This document shows positions 8,485 to 21,100 of a stretch of 61,516 bases of DNA, one piece after another. The stretch is from a virus. Each line of letters begins with the position of its first letter. The stretch's first letter is position 1. The stretch spans positions 1 through 61,516 of the IMG/VR virus record IMGVR_UViG_3300036045_000009. One strand, written 5' to 3'. The notes beneath the pieces are model-generated. The model worked only from the letters and a program-made list of their open reading frames with translations, had not been told where the DNA came from and made no database searches. Position numbers and translations under genes: made by a program.

Positions 8485-9113
8485 TGGGCCTGAACTGGTC
8501 GCGCGCGCTGGAAGGAGCTGCGGAAGGTGTCGCTGTGATGGGCGCCCACCAGGCACGCCGCGAGGATCAGGAAATCGAGCAGTTGCGGCAGGAGAACTTC
8601 GCCCGCCTTACCGCGGGGTTGGCGATGGAGCGAGACCGCGCGAACAACGCCGACATCGACAAGCGGCAAAAGGACCGCGACGCCGCGATCGAGGATCGGC
8701 AGGACAGGCGTGACGCCGCCATGTTTGGCCGCCAGCAGAAACTCATCGAGTCGCAGGAGGCGCGCGAGGACATGCGCAATGCGCGCGCGATGGAACTCGA
8801 CGAGCGCCGCTCGATGCGCGAGAGGCTGGCCGACGCCAAGGCGCGCGCGGGTGAACTTCGGAAGCAAGAAGCTGATGCGCTCGCTGAACTCGAAGCGCTC
8901 GAAACCTCGACGATCGCCGATCCGAAGGTGATAGCGCGCCGGCGCCGACAGCTCGAGGAAATAGTCGGCGACCGGCAACTGGCCGAGCGTGACATCGTGC
9001 GCTTCCAGCAGCGTGGTATGCCTACACCGCCGCGCCGCGGTCAACCGTTCGCCCCATCGAAAGACCCGTTCGAGTTCGGTCCACAGCTCATCCCAACGCA
9101 ACCGGGGCGCTGA
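8484..9113 (+). CDS. Coiled-coil internal virion protein
   Basis: A 209-residue, highly charged protein. Residues about 25-170 are Arg/Glu/Asp/Gln-rich with heptad spacing, a long continuous coiled coil. A Pro-rich tail ends in FGPQLIPTQPGR; the PQLIPT signature also appears near the start of the giant protein (PQLIPTSPPQ), and SQLIPMPG near the start of the 61076 gene. This shared short peptide may be a common virion-binding or processing tag. The stop shares a base with the start at 9113. Confidence 0.65.
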   Translation: MGLNWSRALEGAAEGVAVMGAHQARREDQEIEQLRQENFARLTAGLAMERDRANNADIDKRQKDRDAAIEDRQDRRDAAMFGRQQKLIESQEAREDMRNARAMELDERRSMRERLADAKARAGELRKQEADALAELEALETSTIADPKVIARRRRQLEEIVGDRQLAERDIVRFQQRGMPTPPRRGQPFAPSKDPFEFGPQLIPTQPGR

Positions 9114-12100
9114 TGGCCTACGACTGGCTCGCCGACGCGGAACGCGAGCCTTCCGACAACGAAGGCTTCGAGTGGGTCCGCGATCCAAATGATGGGCTCT
9201 GGTACGAGTTGCCGCAGGTCACGCGGCGCGCGTCGTCATACCTGATCGACCCTGAAGATGCGGTCGGCGCGGACTCGGGCGCCCCGCAACTCATACCGAC
9301 GTCGCCTCCACAGGAGAAGTCGAGTTTTTTCGGTTCGCTGTTCGACATCGAAATGGCGGACCTTGGCAAACTGCTCGGCGCCGAGGGGATTTCGATGGTC
9401 AGGGGGGCGTCGCCGGTCAGTATGGCGTCGTTCGGTGAGCCGGCATCGTTCGGGCTCGATCCGACGCTGCTTGAAGCTCAGGCCGAACTCGCGAGCCCGG
9501 AGAGCCGCAAGGCAATCGACGCCGAACTCGCTGGACAGGAGAAGGCGCTGCTGGAGTCGCGATCGCCGGGCTCTCAGGCGATAGACCAAGAGTCCTATGC
9601 ACGCTGGCCCGAACCCGGCGAGCAAGGCTCGAGGGTCACGAAGTTTCTCGATGCGATGGCGCCGAGCAATCCGCTTGCGATCGGCGCGGTCGCGTTGCGC
9701 GAGGCGTTCCCAAATACCCCGTTCATTGGGCGCGACGCCAAATTGGGCGACTTCAGCGCGGCGAAGATCGCTCAGGACGTGACACGCAGTCTGCCAAGCA
9801 CAGCGGCTGGTATTGCCGCAGGCGGCGGCATCAGCAGCGTGGGGCGAAACCTCGCTGCCAGCGTCCTCCGTCGGGAAGCTGTAGAGCGAGCCGCTACCGA
9901 GGGTAGTGAACAGGCTGTGCGGCAACTCGCTCGCTTGCAGCGCATCGACAGGGTGATTTCCGGCGCTGGCTACGGCGCTGGCGAAGCTGTTATCGCCGCT
10001 CCACAGGCCGCGCAGGACGTGCGCGACGAGATACTCGAACTGCCCGCAGAACTGCTGTTCGAGAGCAATCGCTTCCGCGAAATCTACGATGCCGCTCGCG
10101 AGTTGCCGGAAGCCGAGCGTATTGCCTACGCCCGCGACACGCTCGCGAACGAGCTCGGCAATGCCGCGGGGTTTCGTGTCGCGGCAGTCACGTTCGCGAC
10201 GGGTCCGCTCGCTGCCGATGTGGCCGCGCGCGCCGGCCGTCTGATGGAAGGTCGCACCGCACAGGAGGCGATCGCTGCCAGCCGAGGTCGAGCCAAGCAG
10301 GCGCTCGTGTCAGGTGCCCAGGAAGCCGGGCAGGAATTCGTACAGAGCGGCGGGCAGGAGTTCGTGTCCGCCGAACAGGTTCGTACCGTCGATCCGACTG
10401 TCGACTCGCAGATGCGCATGGTCGAGGGGGCGATCGGCGGCATGTTCGCTGGCAGTGTGATGGGCGCTGGCGTCGGTGCGCTGACCGGAGGAAAGCGGCC
10501 CGCACTTGGCCGCGAGGCGCCGGCAGGTGTTCAACTTCCACAAGGGGAGAGCCCTGATCCCGTTGCCGGGCCAGCGGCTCAGGCAAGTATGGCTGACGTG
10601 AGCCGGCTGGCTCGCGCCGCCCGCGAGGCCGGCGTCGATCCGGCGGCGCTGCGCGAGGTCTCGCAGGCCGTCATCCGCAAACAGGTGGCGCCAGCCGAGG
10701 CCGCGGAAGCCCTGAATTCGCTCATTGAAGCAGCCCGCCAGACCGCCGCAGAGGCTGCTACGGCGGAGCAAGAGCCCCCAGCCACGGAGACCCCCGCAGA
10801 GCCCGCCGAGCCGCCGCTGCCCGCCCAGGGCGAGCCGGATATGGCTGCCACGCCGGCTGCTCTCCTTGCAGAAGAGACCGTGAAGGCCAGGTTCAAGCGG
10901 GAACTGCTGGCGGACGTTCCGGCTGCCTTGGAGCGCTATGCGGCGCTGCCGGGCACGGACAACGGCAGGATCCTCGCGCCGGACATGGCGAAGCGCCTGT
11001 CGCCCGAGTACGTGGCTGATCGGACGCTCTCCGATGAGGTGGCGCCAGGCGCCTCGCACCTGATGCAGGCTGCTTTCGACCAGGCGATCCAGCAGCCGGC
11101 GCCAGCGGGCAAGCAGAACTACGTCGTGTTGACCTCCGGCGGTACCGGGGCAGGCAAATCGACGATTGCCGCTGACGTGCCGGAGTACGGCGAGGCCCAG
11201 GTCGTGTACGACACGAACCTCGCGAGCTTTGAAGTGGCGAAGCGCCGAATAGACGCCGCGCGCGACGCCGGCAAGAGCGTCTACATCGTGCACGTCTATC
11301 GCGATCCGACGGAAAGTTTCCGTCAGGGCGTGCTGCCGCGCGCGATGGGCGCAGAAGGGCGGCCAATCACCGTCGAAAGCCATGCGCGCACGCACGCTCA
11401 GTCGAACGAGGTCGTGCGTCGGCTCGCGGCGGAATATGCCAGCGACGCAGGCGTCACCGTCGAGATAATCGACAATTCCCGCGGGCCAGGGAAGGCGAGC
11501 AAGATCGCGGTCGAGGCGCTGCCGGCGGTGGAGTACAATGCGACTCGTGACGCAGCCCAACAGCAACTCGAAGAAGCCTACGACGCCGACGAAATCTCCG
11601 ACCGCATCTACCGCGCCAGCGGCGGGCAGCGCACAGCGCGATCAGTCGTTCCGCGCGTGGAGCGATCGGGCGACGAAATCAGCGGTGGACGCGCTGAACC
11701 AGAAGTTCGGGCCGAAGTAGATGGATTTTCGCCGGGAAGTGATCGGCGGAATCCGAATCCTGATTCTCGACGAGGCGTCCGAAATACCCCCCGAGGTGTG
11801 GAACGCGAAGCCGGCAGCGCCGAGCACGGCAGTCGTGCGGACGCCGGACCCAATGAGGCTTCCCGGCCCCTTGCCCAAGATCGGTCCGCTGCCACCGAAG
11901 TAGCGGCCGACGCCGCGCCGGCAGAAGAACCAGCAGAGGAATTCGACAGCGATCACGTTGTCGACCGTGGCGCATACACCGGCGCCTACGACCACGACGC
12001 GAGAGTGGCTTCGCTGCGCGCGAAGCTGCGCGGCGACAAGGCGTTCAAGGCGGCGTTCAAGTCTCCCAACGGCAACGACAACGCGCACGTCGAATCTGGC

Positions 12101-15100
12101 CCCGCCATCTCGTTCTTGGACGGATGGGAGGACGCGGCGGCGGGCAAGCCGATCGACGAGGCGCGCATTTCTCGCCCTACGGCAGATATGAAGCCGTGGG
12201 GCTTCAACCCGGTCGACTCCTACCGCAGCGGGTACGAAAGCCAGAAAGCCGGGGAGCCGCGCCGGCTTCGCGTACTCGATCCGATCGAAACGCCCGACAA
12301 AGCCCCGGCCGCTGCAGCGCCGACCGAGGCGCAGCCTGAAACTGACGTCGCCAAGATCTTCGAGAAGATGCTGCTCGCCGGCGCGCCAACGCGGCTCGCG
12401 GAGTTCCGCAGGGCCTATGGCGAGTCGCTCGGACGCGCGGTTATCCCGCGAGACTTCAAGACCGTCGACGAGCTCGTCGAGCGCGCGTTGGTGACGGTCG
12501 CGCGCCGCATCGTTGATAACGCGAAGTCGCCGGCCGAAGCCTTCGACAAGCTGGTAGCGCTGTATCAGTCGCAGCCGACTCTGAGCACGCGCACGTCGAC
12601 AAGCATCGAAAATCAGGCGTACTCGACGCCAGCACCGCTCGCCTACCTCGCTTCGCGCCTTGCCGGCATCACGAAAGACACGTTCGTGCTCGAGCCGAGC
12701 GCGGGCAACGGCATGCTGCTGATCGAGGCGAATCCGAAGAACACGCACGCGGTCGAACTCAACGAAGAGAGGGCGGAGTCGCTGCGCGCGCAGGGGTTCG
12801 CGCCGGTCGTTGGCGACGCGCTGTGGCCGTCATCTGCACCGGACCACGAGCAGGATGTCGTGATTGCGAATCCCCCGTTCGGCGTCGTCAAGACCGACCA
12901 GGGCGACTCGCAGACGTTCTCGATCGACGTCGGCATGGGGCAGATGCGCACGACCGAGATCGACCACGCGATCGCGCTCACGGCGTTGAAGCACATGAAG
13001 GTCGACGGGCGCGCCGTGCTCATCATCGGCGGGATCAACAGACTCGCGAAGTCGCAGGAGGCGCGATCGGACGCTTACAACGGCGCGGCGAAGCGCAAGT
13101 TCTTCTTCAACCTGCAGCGCCTTTACAACGTCGTCGACCACTTCACCGTGTCCGGCGACCTGTACGCGAAGCAGGGCGCGGGCTGGCCGGTCGATATCAT
13201 CGTGATCGACGGGCGGAGGCCGTCTGTAAGGGCGCTCCCGGCTGTCGATGTGCCTCGGGTGTACAATTCCTGGGCGGACCTGAAACCGCTGCTTGAGGCG
13301 ACCAATGAGCGCAATGATCGCATGGGCACCGACACCGCTGCGGCGGTGGACGCGGCTGACCGCGGTGCTGTGCGCGCCGGGGCAGACGATGCAGCGCTCG
13401 ACGTACCTGTCGCTGCTCGGGGAGCGGATACAGCGGATGGTGGACGCAGCGCAGAGCCCGCAGGAAGCGGCGTCCAACCTGCAGACGTGGCTGCACGAAC
13501 TGGGGCTCGTGTCGGACCTCGGCCACGTGCCAGCGAGCGAAGCGGGGAACCGGCTGGTGTGGAGCAATCCAGCGGTGGAAGAGAAGCTCGGCAACTTGGG
13601 CTTCCTGCGGAACCTGCCGGAGCAAGTAGCGGAGATGCCGGAAGCGCGCCAGCAGACGGACCTCGATCAGAGCGACCCGCTCGGCCGGCTCGCGCTGTGG
13701 ACGAGCGACCTGCACGCGACGATGACGAAGTAACGACCGGCGGGCAAACCGCCTACAGACCTTCCAGCGCTGTCGAGGCCATCGGCACGCTCGTTCCCTC
13801 GAACATGCGCACGGCGATTGCCGACGCGCTCACGGATATGTCCGCGCGCGCCGGCAGCATCGACGAGTACGTCGCGCGCGAGCTCGGGTACGAGCCCGCG
13901 GAACTCGGCCGCTACTTCTCCGCGGAGCAGGTCGACGCGCTGGCGTTAGCGCTCGACCAAATGAGCCGTGGATCGGGCTTCATCATCGGCGACCAGACCG
14001 GCGTCGGCAAAGGCCGGTTTGTGGCCGGCATCATCCGCTACGCGCTGAAGAACGGCCGCATTCCGATCTTCGTCACGGAGAAGCCGAACCTATACGCGGA
14101 CATCGTTCGCGACCTGCGTGACATCGCACACAAGGACATCCGTCCGCTGATGACGAATGCCGGCGAGCGCGTGCCGATCGACGACAGCGGTAATGAACTG
14201 CGCACCCAAGGCAATTCGCCGCATAACGCGCTGTTGAACAGAATCGCCGGCAGCGCCGACCTCGGCGAGTTCAACATCGTGTTCACGACCTACAACCAGA
14301 TGCAGACACTCAAGGGCAAGCCCACCGAGCGCATGCTGCTGCTGCAGGCACTGGCGCCGAACGCGATCGTCATCTTCGACGAGTCGCATAACGCTGGCGG
14401 TAGCGACGCCGAAAGGCGCTCTCGCAATCAGAAGGCCGCCGACGGGGGCAGCCCCAAGACTGGACGAGCGGCGTTCGCGCGCGCGCTGGCAAGCACAGCA
14501 AAAGGCGTCGTGTACTCGTCGGCAACCTACGCCAAGCGCCCGTCGGTCATGGACCTGTACTTCAAGACCGACATGAGCCTCGCCGTCGAAGGCGACGCGA
14601 CGAAACTGCCAGCGGCGATCGCCCTTGGCGGCGTGCCGCTACAACAAGCGGTGGCTTCGATGCTCGCGAGGTCCGGTCAGTACATCCGCCGCGAACGCAC
14701 GTTTGAAGGCGTCGAGTACAACACGCCCGTTGTCGGCGTGGATCGGTCGGCGGCCGAGTCCATTTCCGCGATGATGCTGGCGGTCAAGCAATTCGACGAC
14801 GCGAAGGCTGGCGCGGTCGATGCGCTGAAACGGGCGGCGAAGGCCGAAGCGAAGGTCGTGACCGGGAGCACGGCGACGGGGGCGGCCGGCGCGCACTCGA
14901 CGAACTTCACCTCGGTCATGCACAACCTGATCGATCAGATGCTTCTGGCTCTGAAAGCCGATAAGGCGGCGGACCTCGCGCTCGAAGCGTTGAAGCGCGG
15001 CGAGAAGCCGGTCGTCACCGTCTCGAACACGATGGGCTCGTTCATCGAAGAGTACGCGGACGCAGCAGGACTCGCCGGCGGCGATGCGATCACGCTCACC

Positions 15101-18100
15101 TTCCGCGACCTGATGCTCCGCTACTTGGCGAAGTCGCGCGAAGTCCAGGTCAAGGACCACACCGGCAAAGCGACGCGCCACTACCTGACGGACGAAGAAC
15201 TCGGCGCCGCGGGGCTGTACATGTACAACAGTGCCCGCACGGTGATCGACGAGTCCCCGCAGATTCAGGCGGTGCCGATCAGCCCGATCGACTGGATTCA
15301 TCACCGGCTGCGCGAAGCCGGGTACTCGTCGGGTGAGATCACCGGGCGATCGCACACGATCGAGTACGGGAAGAACGGCAAGGCCACGTACAAGCTGCGA
15401 TCGAGCAAGGACACCTCGATACGAGCGCGGCGCAACGCCATCGACAACTTCAACAGCGGGAAGCTGGACGCGCTCGTCCTGAACCAGTCCGGCGCGACCG
15501 GCCTGTCACTGCATGCCAGCGAGAAGTTCAAGGACAAGCGGCGCCGGCGCATGGTCATCGCCCAGGCGGAAAAGAACATCGACACGCACATGCAGATGCT
15601 TGGCCGGGTGCATCGCACCGGCCAAGTCATTGCGCCAGCCTACGATCAACTTGTCGCCGACGTGCCCGCCGAGAAGCGCCCGGCGGCTGTACTCGCGAAG
15701 AAGATGGCGAGCCTGAACGCGAATACAACGGCCTCGCGCTCGAGCCAGTTCACGAGCAAGGAGACCGTCGACTTCCTGAACATCTACGGCGATGAAGTCG
15801 CCGCGCAGTTGATGACCGACCTACCGGAGATTCACCTGAAGCTCGGCGAGCCGCTGGCCGCGGGCGAAAACGGGCTCGAACGCATCGACGCCGCGCGCAA
15901 GGTCACCGGGCGCATCCCCATGCTGCCGGTCGACGAGCAGGAGTCGCTGTACGACCTCATCGAGAACGCCTACGCCGATCGTTTGCAACAGGCGGAGGCA
16001 ATGGGCGAGAACGCGCTGGAAGCCAAGACGCTGCCGCTCGATGCGCGGACGGTCGAGCGCCGCGTGATTTTCGACGGCAAGCAGGGGGCGAGCCCGTTCG
16101 CGGCCGGCGCCGTGGCCGAAGTCGTCGACGTGAAGCGCCTGGGCAAACCGTACACGTCGGAGAAGGTGCGCGAGCTCGTGGCGTCGACTCTCGAACAGCC
16201 CGCAGACAGCACGCTTTCAGCCCTGTCGCGCGCGGGGGAGTCGGCGCGAGCCGAAGTCGTGAAGGACGTGACGGCGAAGTTCGAGAAGTATCTGACGGCC
16301 GAAGAGACGCGGATGCTGGAGTCGGACATGCCGGAAGCCGCCCGTGAAGGGCGGGTCGGCGCATTACGTGGAATCAATGCGCGCTGGCGCGAACTCTCGT
16401 ACACGCTGCACGTAGGCGGAAGCTACGAACTCACGATGGAGGATGGCACGACGCTCTATGGCGTGGTGACCGAGATCCGCCACAAGAAGGGCGTGAAGAT
16501 GCCGGTCGCGCTCGGCTCGTGGATCGCACACTTCGCCGTGGCCGACGGCGCGCGCACATTGAGCATTCCGTTCTCGCGTATGTCCACACGCCAAGCAGCG
16601 GTCGCGGGCATGGGCACGGTGACGGTCGAGCGTGCCAGCCGTCACCCGCTGACTGGCGCAACGATTGAACAGATGTTCGACGACGGCCAGACCCTTAGCC
16701 GCGAACAGCGCGTCGTCGTGACCGGGAACCTGCTCGCCGGCTACTCGCAGATGAAGCGCGGGCAGATCGTGAACTACACCGATGCCGGCGGCCGGACGCT
16801 GCAAGGCATCCTCATGCCTCGCTCGTTCAACCTCGCCGAGTTCACGGCGGAAGCGCCGGTAACGGTTACCGCAGATCAGGCCATCAAACTGCTGCGCGCC
16901 GAGTACAGCTCGATCGTGCGCACGGCCGATGGGCTGGCACAGGTGTCACGAGCTGGCGGTGACTTCGCGATCTCTGTGCCGCGCAGCAAAGCGGAGGGCG
17001 GGAAGTATTTTCTCGATCGCGGCCTGCGCGAGATCGTCGGGGATTTCGTGAGCACGTCGAGCGCGATGCGCGTGCTCGTGCCGGGGAGCCTCGTGTCCGG
17101 CGCCCTGGACTACATCAACACACAGATGGGCCAGCGGCTTGAGGTCGTCACCCATCGCGAGGCAGCGATTCGCGTCGGCGGAACCGCCATCGGCTCGCGC
17201 AAGGTGGAAGCGAAACCAGCCGAGCCGGAGCCTCTGTATTCCCGAGCCCCGGTGTTCTATTCGACTGCCCTTGCAACCGCCGAAGCGCTGCCGCTGCGCA
17301 AGGCGAGCGGTCAACAGTGGTACGCAACGCTCTCGAAGCGCCCCGGCGTGAAGCCGGATGAGCTCGACTGGATGGGGCTGAAGGAATGGCTCGGCGATCG
17401 CGCTGGCGTGACAAAGGACGAACTGATCGAGTTCATGCGCGCGAACGAAATCAACATCGAGGAAACGGAGCTCGGCGGCGACCAAGACCCGCGTGTGACG
17501 GCGGTGAAGCGCCTGCTCGCCGCCGGCTACGAAATCGACGACGACTACACAGCGGTCATCACGAAGAACGGCGAGGACGTCCGTGACGAGGACATGACCG
17601 CTGCCGAGCTCGCCGATTGGGAATTCGTGCGCAACGACCTTCCGAATGCCGATGCTACGGGGGAGCCTCTCGCCACCAAGTACGACGAATACACGCTGCC
17701 CGGCGGCAAGAACTATCGCGAGCTGATGTTGCGGTTACCCGCGCGAGACACGGTTACGCAAGTGCCATCCCCGGCCCCGGCGGGATGGGGCGACACAGAC
17801 GGCGGGAATGTCGGTGTAGCGCGGCGAGGGAATATCAAGGCCGACTTTCGCGGCGGTCACTTCGACGAGCCCAACGTCATTGCGCATGTGCGCTTCAACG
17901 AGCGCATCGACGCCGATGGCAAGCGAGTGCTGTTCATCGAGGAGATTCAGAGCGACTGGCATCAGGCCGGCCGCCGGCGTGGCTATCGCGGGCGGCAGAC
18001 ACCGCGGCCGACGCTAGATGATGTGGCGCGCGAGGTCTACGGGCGACCGTACTCCGAACTGGACGAGCCGACTCGGGCGGCAGTAGACAGCGAACACGCA

Positions 18101-21100
18101 GCGCGCGAGCGCGGGACTGGTGGCGCAGCGCCCGCGACGGATGGCGGGAATGCGGTGCCCGACGCGCCATTCAAGACGACATGGCACGAACTCGCGCTCA
18201 AACGGATGATCCGCTACGCCGCGGAAAGCGGTTTCGATCGCGTCGCGTGGACGACGGGGCAGACGCAGGCCGATCGCTACAGCCTTCGAAAGCGCCTGTC
18301 CGCGATCTACTACAGCGGCAGCAACTTCTCTGCGGTCGACCACAACGGGAAGGAGGTCATCCGGCGTACTGGCGTCACTCGCGAAGAACTCCCCGAATTG
18401 ATAGGGAAGGCAGCAGCAGATCGCCTGTTAGCGAAGGAGCCTGACGGAACCCTTCGGTCGCTCGAAGGCGAGGATCTGGAAGTCGGCGGCGAAGGCATGC
18501 TCACGTTCTACGACAGCATGCTCGTCGTAGCCGCCAACAAGTACGTGAAGAAATGGGGCGCGAAAGTCGGGTCCACGACGATCAAGGCCGACAACGCGCC
18601 GGAGGAAGTGGTCGCGCGCACGGCCGCATCCGATCCGAAGCATCCGCTGGTCGTGAAAAACCGCCTGCCTGTTCACTCGGTCGACGTCACGCCGGCCATG
18701 CGTGACTCCGTGTTGGCCGGGCAGCCGCTATTCAGCGGCGCGAGGGCGTCAGGCGGCGCAACCGTCGCCCAGGTCAGGACTTGGCTCGGCCGTGCGATCG
18801 ACAAAACCCGTGGCGCGGCGGAGACGGTAATCGTTGCAGATGTCGACGAACTGCGCCGGGTTACCGGCCGGCCGAACATTCCCGATGACGTGGAAGGAGT
18901 GTACTTCCTCGGTGGTCGTACGGTGTACCTCGTCGCGAGCCGGCTGCCGGACGCGGCGACGGCGCAGCGCAAGTTCGCGCATGAGATGTTCGGGCACCTC
19001 GCCCCGGAGCGGTACGAGGACATGCGCCGCGCGGTGACGATGGTGCAAAACCTGCGACGCATGAAGTCGCAGAGCATCACCGCGCTGTGGGACGAGGTAT
19101 CGCGGCTGCAACCTGGACTGACGGACCTGCAACACGCGAAGGAAGTCATCGCGCTCATGGCCGAGCGCGGCGTGAAGAATTCGATCATGGACCGCTTGCT
19201 CGCGTGGGTGCGGCAGACGCTTCGGTCGTGGGGCGTCAACATCGAGCACGCGGAGGCGGAACTGCGCGCACTCATCGGTCGCGCTGCCCGTGCGCTCGAA
19301 TCCGATGCGCGGCTGTCCGCGCGCGACGAAGCGAGCGTTGCGGATGCCGACGCGAAGGATGATGTGTCGCTCGATGCCGCGCTCGGCGCGATGGACCTGG
19401 CGCGCTCGCCGCTGATCGAGTCCGGGGCGCCGCTGGAGCAGTTCTACGAGCGGCCGGCTGATGTATTGGACGGCGACGCGCTCGACGTGAACCTCGAGGC
19501 GCTTGACGACGCCATAGCCCGGCACTGGCTGCCGCAGTTCTCGCGTGATGACGGCAGCGCGTTCGCGGCGGAAGTGCTCGTAGAACTCGGCGCGGTGGAT
19601 GAACTATTCAAGCGGCCCACGACCGGCGCCGGTACTGTGCGCGAAGCTCTTGCCGCTATTGCGCCGGACATTGAGTGGGGCGGCACGGAACTGCCAGTTG
19701 AGGAAAGTGATTGGTTCCGCGCGGAGCGTCGGCACGTCGCCAAGCTTCCGAATGGCAAGCCGCTGTATGTATACGAACGTGGCCGCGAAGTCTGGATCGA
19801 CATCAGTGACAGTAGGCGTGGCGGTGGCGGTGATGCCGCTTATCAGGCCATCGCGGACTATGCCCGCAACACTGGCCGCCGCTTCATCGGTGATCCGATG
19901 GGGCTGTCGGCGGATGCCATTGTTCGCCGGACTTACCACATGCTCTCGAACATGGTCCGGTACGGCGACCTGCGCGGCTTCGAGCCGGCGCCAGCCCAAC
20001 TGGAGGGCGCGCCAGATCGTAGGATTGCACCGCTGGCGTGGCCGGCGGACAATGCAGGCCGGTTCCGGGCGCTGATCGAGTCGTTCTATCAGACGCATCG
20101 AAACCTGTACCCTTGGATCGAGAATGTTCGATACAACTTTGCCGAAAGACGATTTGTTGGTGATTCAGCAGATCGACTCAATCAGGCAGTACATCATGGG
20201 CCTTCCTCCCCTGAGTCCCGAGGAATTGGAGCGCCGCAGGCGGGGCGCCGAACGCTGCGAGCGGCTGTATTCCTCCAATCCCTCCTACGCAGCGAAAGCA
20301 GCGAAAGACCCGCTGTACTGGCACAAGTTCTACGCCAGCCAAGTGAACTGGTAACGAAGGGCGGGCTCGACCCGCTTTTCTCTCGCTCTCCACCCGAAGA
20401 TCCGCAGCTAGCCGCCGACCGCCGAAAAGTCATGGCCGCTGCCGGGCACGCGGCGTTGCCGCTGCGCGACCGCTTGCGCTTGTTTCTGCGCAAGCACCTC
20501 GACTTCTCGAAGCTCGCCGCGCGCCAGTACATCGCCAACAGCTTCGCCTCGATCGAGGCGTACGAGCGCCTTATCAACGCGGGGCAGTTGCAGGATGCGT
20601 CGGTCTCGCCCTACAAACAGACGGTCGCGACCCAGAACCTCGGCTCGGTGATGAGCGCGGTGCTGTCGCACGGCGTCCCTGTCTGGCGCGACGGGGCTTA
20701 CGTGGTCGCGGACGACGGCCGAAAGGGCATCACCGACATCTTCGCGCCGCTCGTGAATCACCCTGCCGGCAACCTTTTGCCGCAGTGGGAGTATTACGCC
20801 GCGGCTCGCCGGGCTGCGCGTCTCATCACGGAAGGGCGCGAGCGACTTTTCACGCAGGACATGATCGACCGCGCGTTGGAGCTCGCGACGACGTATCCCG
20901 AATTTGATGGCGTATTCAACGACTGGCAGACCTTCAACAAGCAAGCGCTCGACATGGCGGAGGAAGCCGGGCTTCTAAATGCCGAGAGTCGCGCGATCTG
21001 GGAGCGCAACGACTACGTGCCGTTCTACCGGGCGGTGGAAGCCGCGTCCGGTCGGCTGAATCCGGTCTCGCTGAAGAAGGCGATCGCGAACCAGCGCGCG

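Noticed and set aside
12124-12339. Another nested plus-strand frame in the giant gene
   Set aside because: Gly/Arg-rich shadow in a different relative frame (+2) while the giant frame stays protein-like; unlike the three accepted nested loci.
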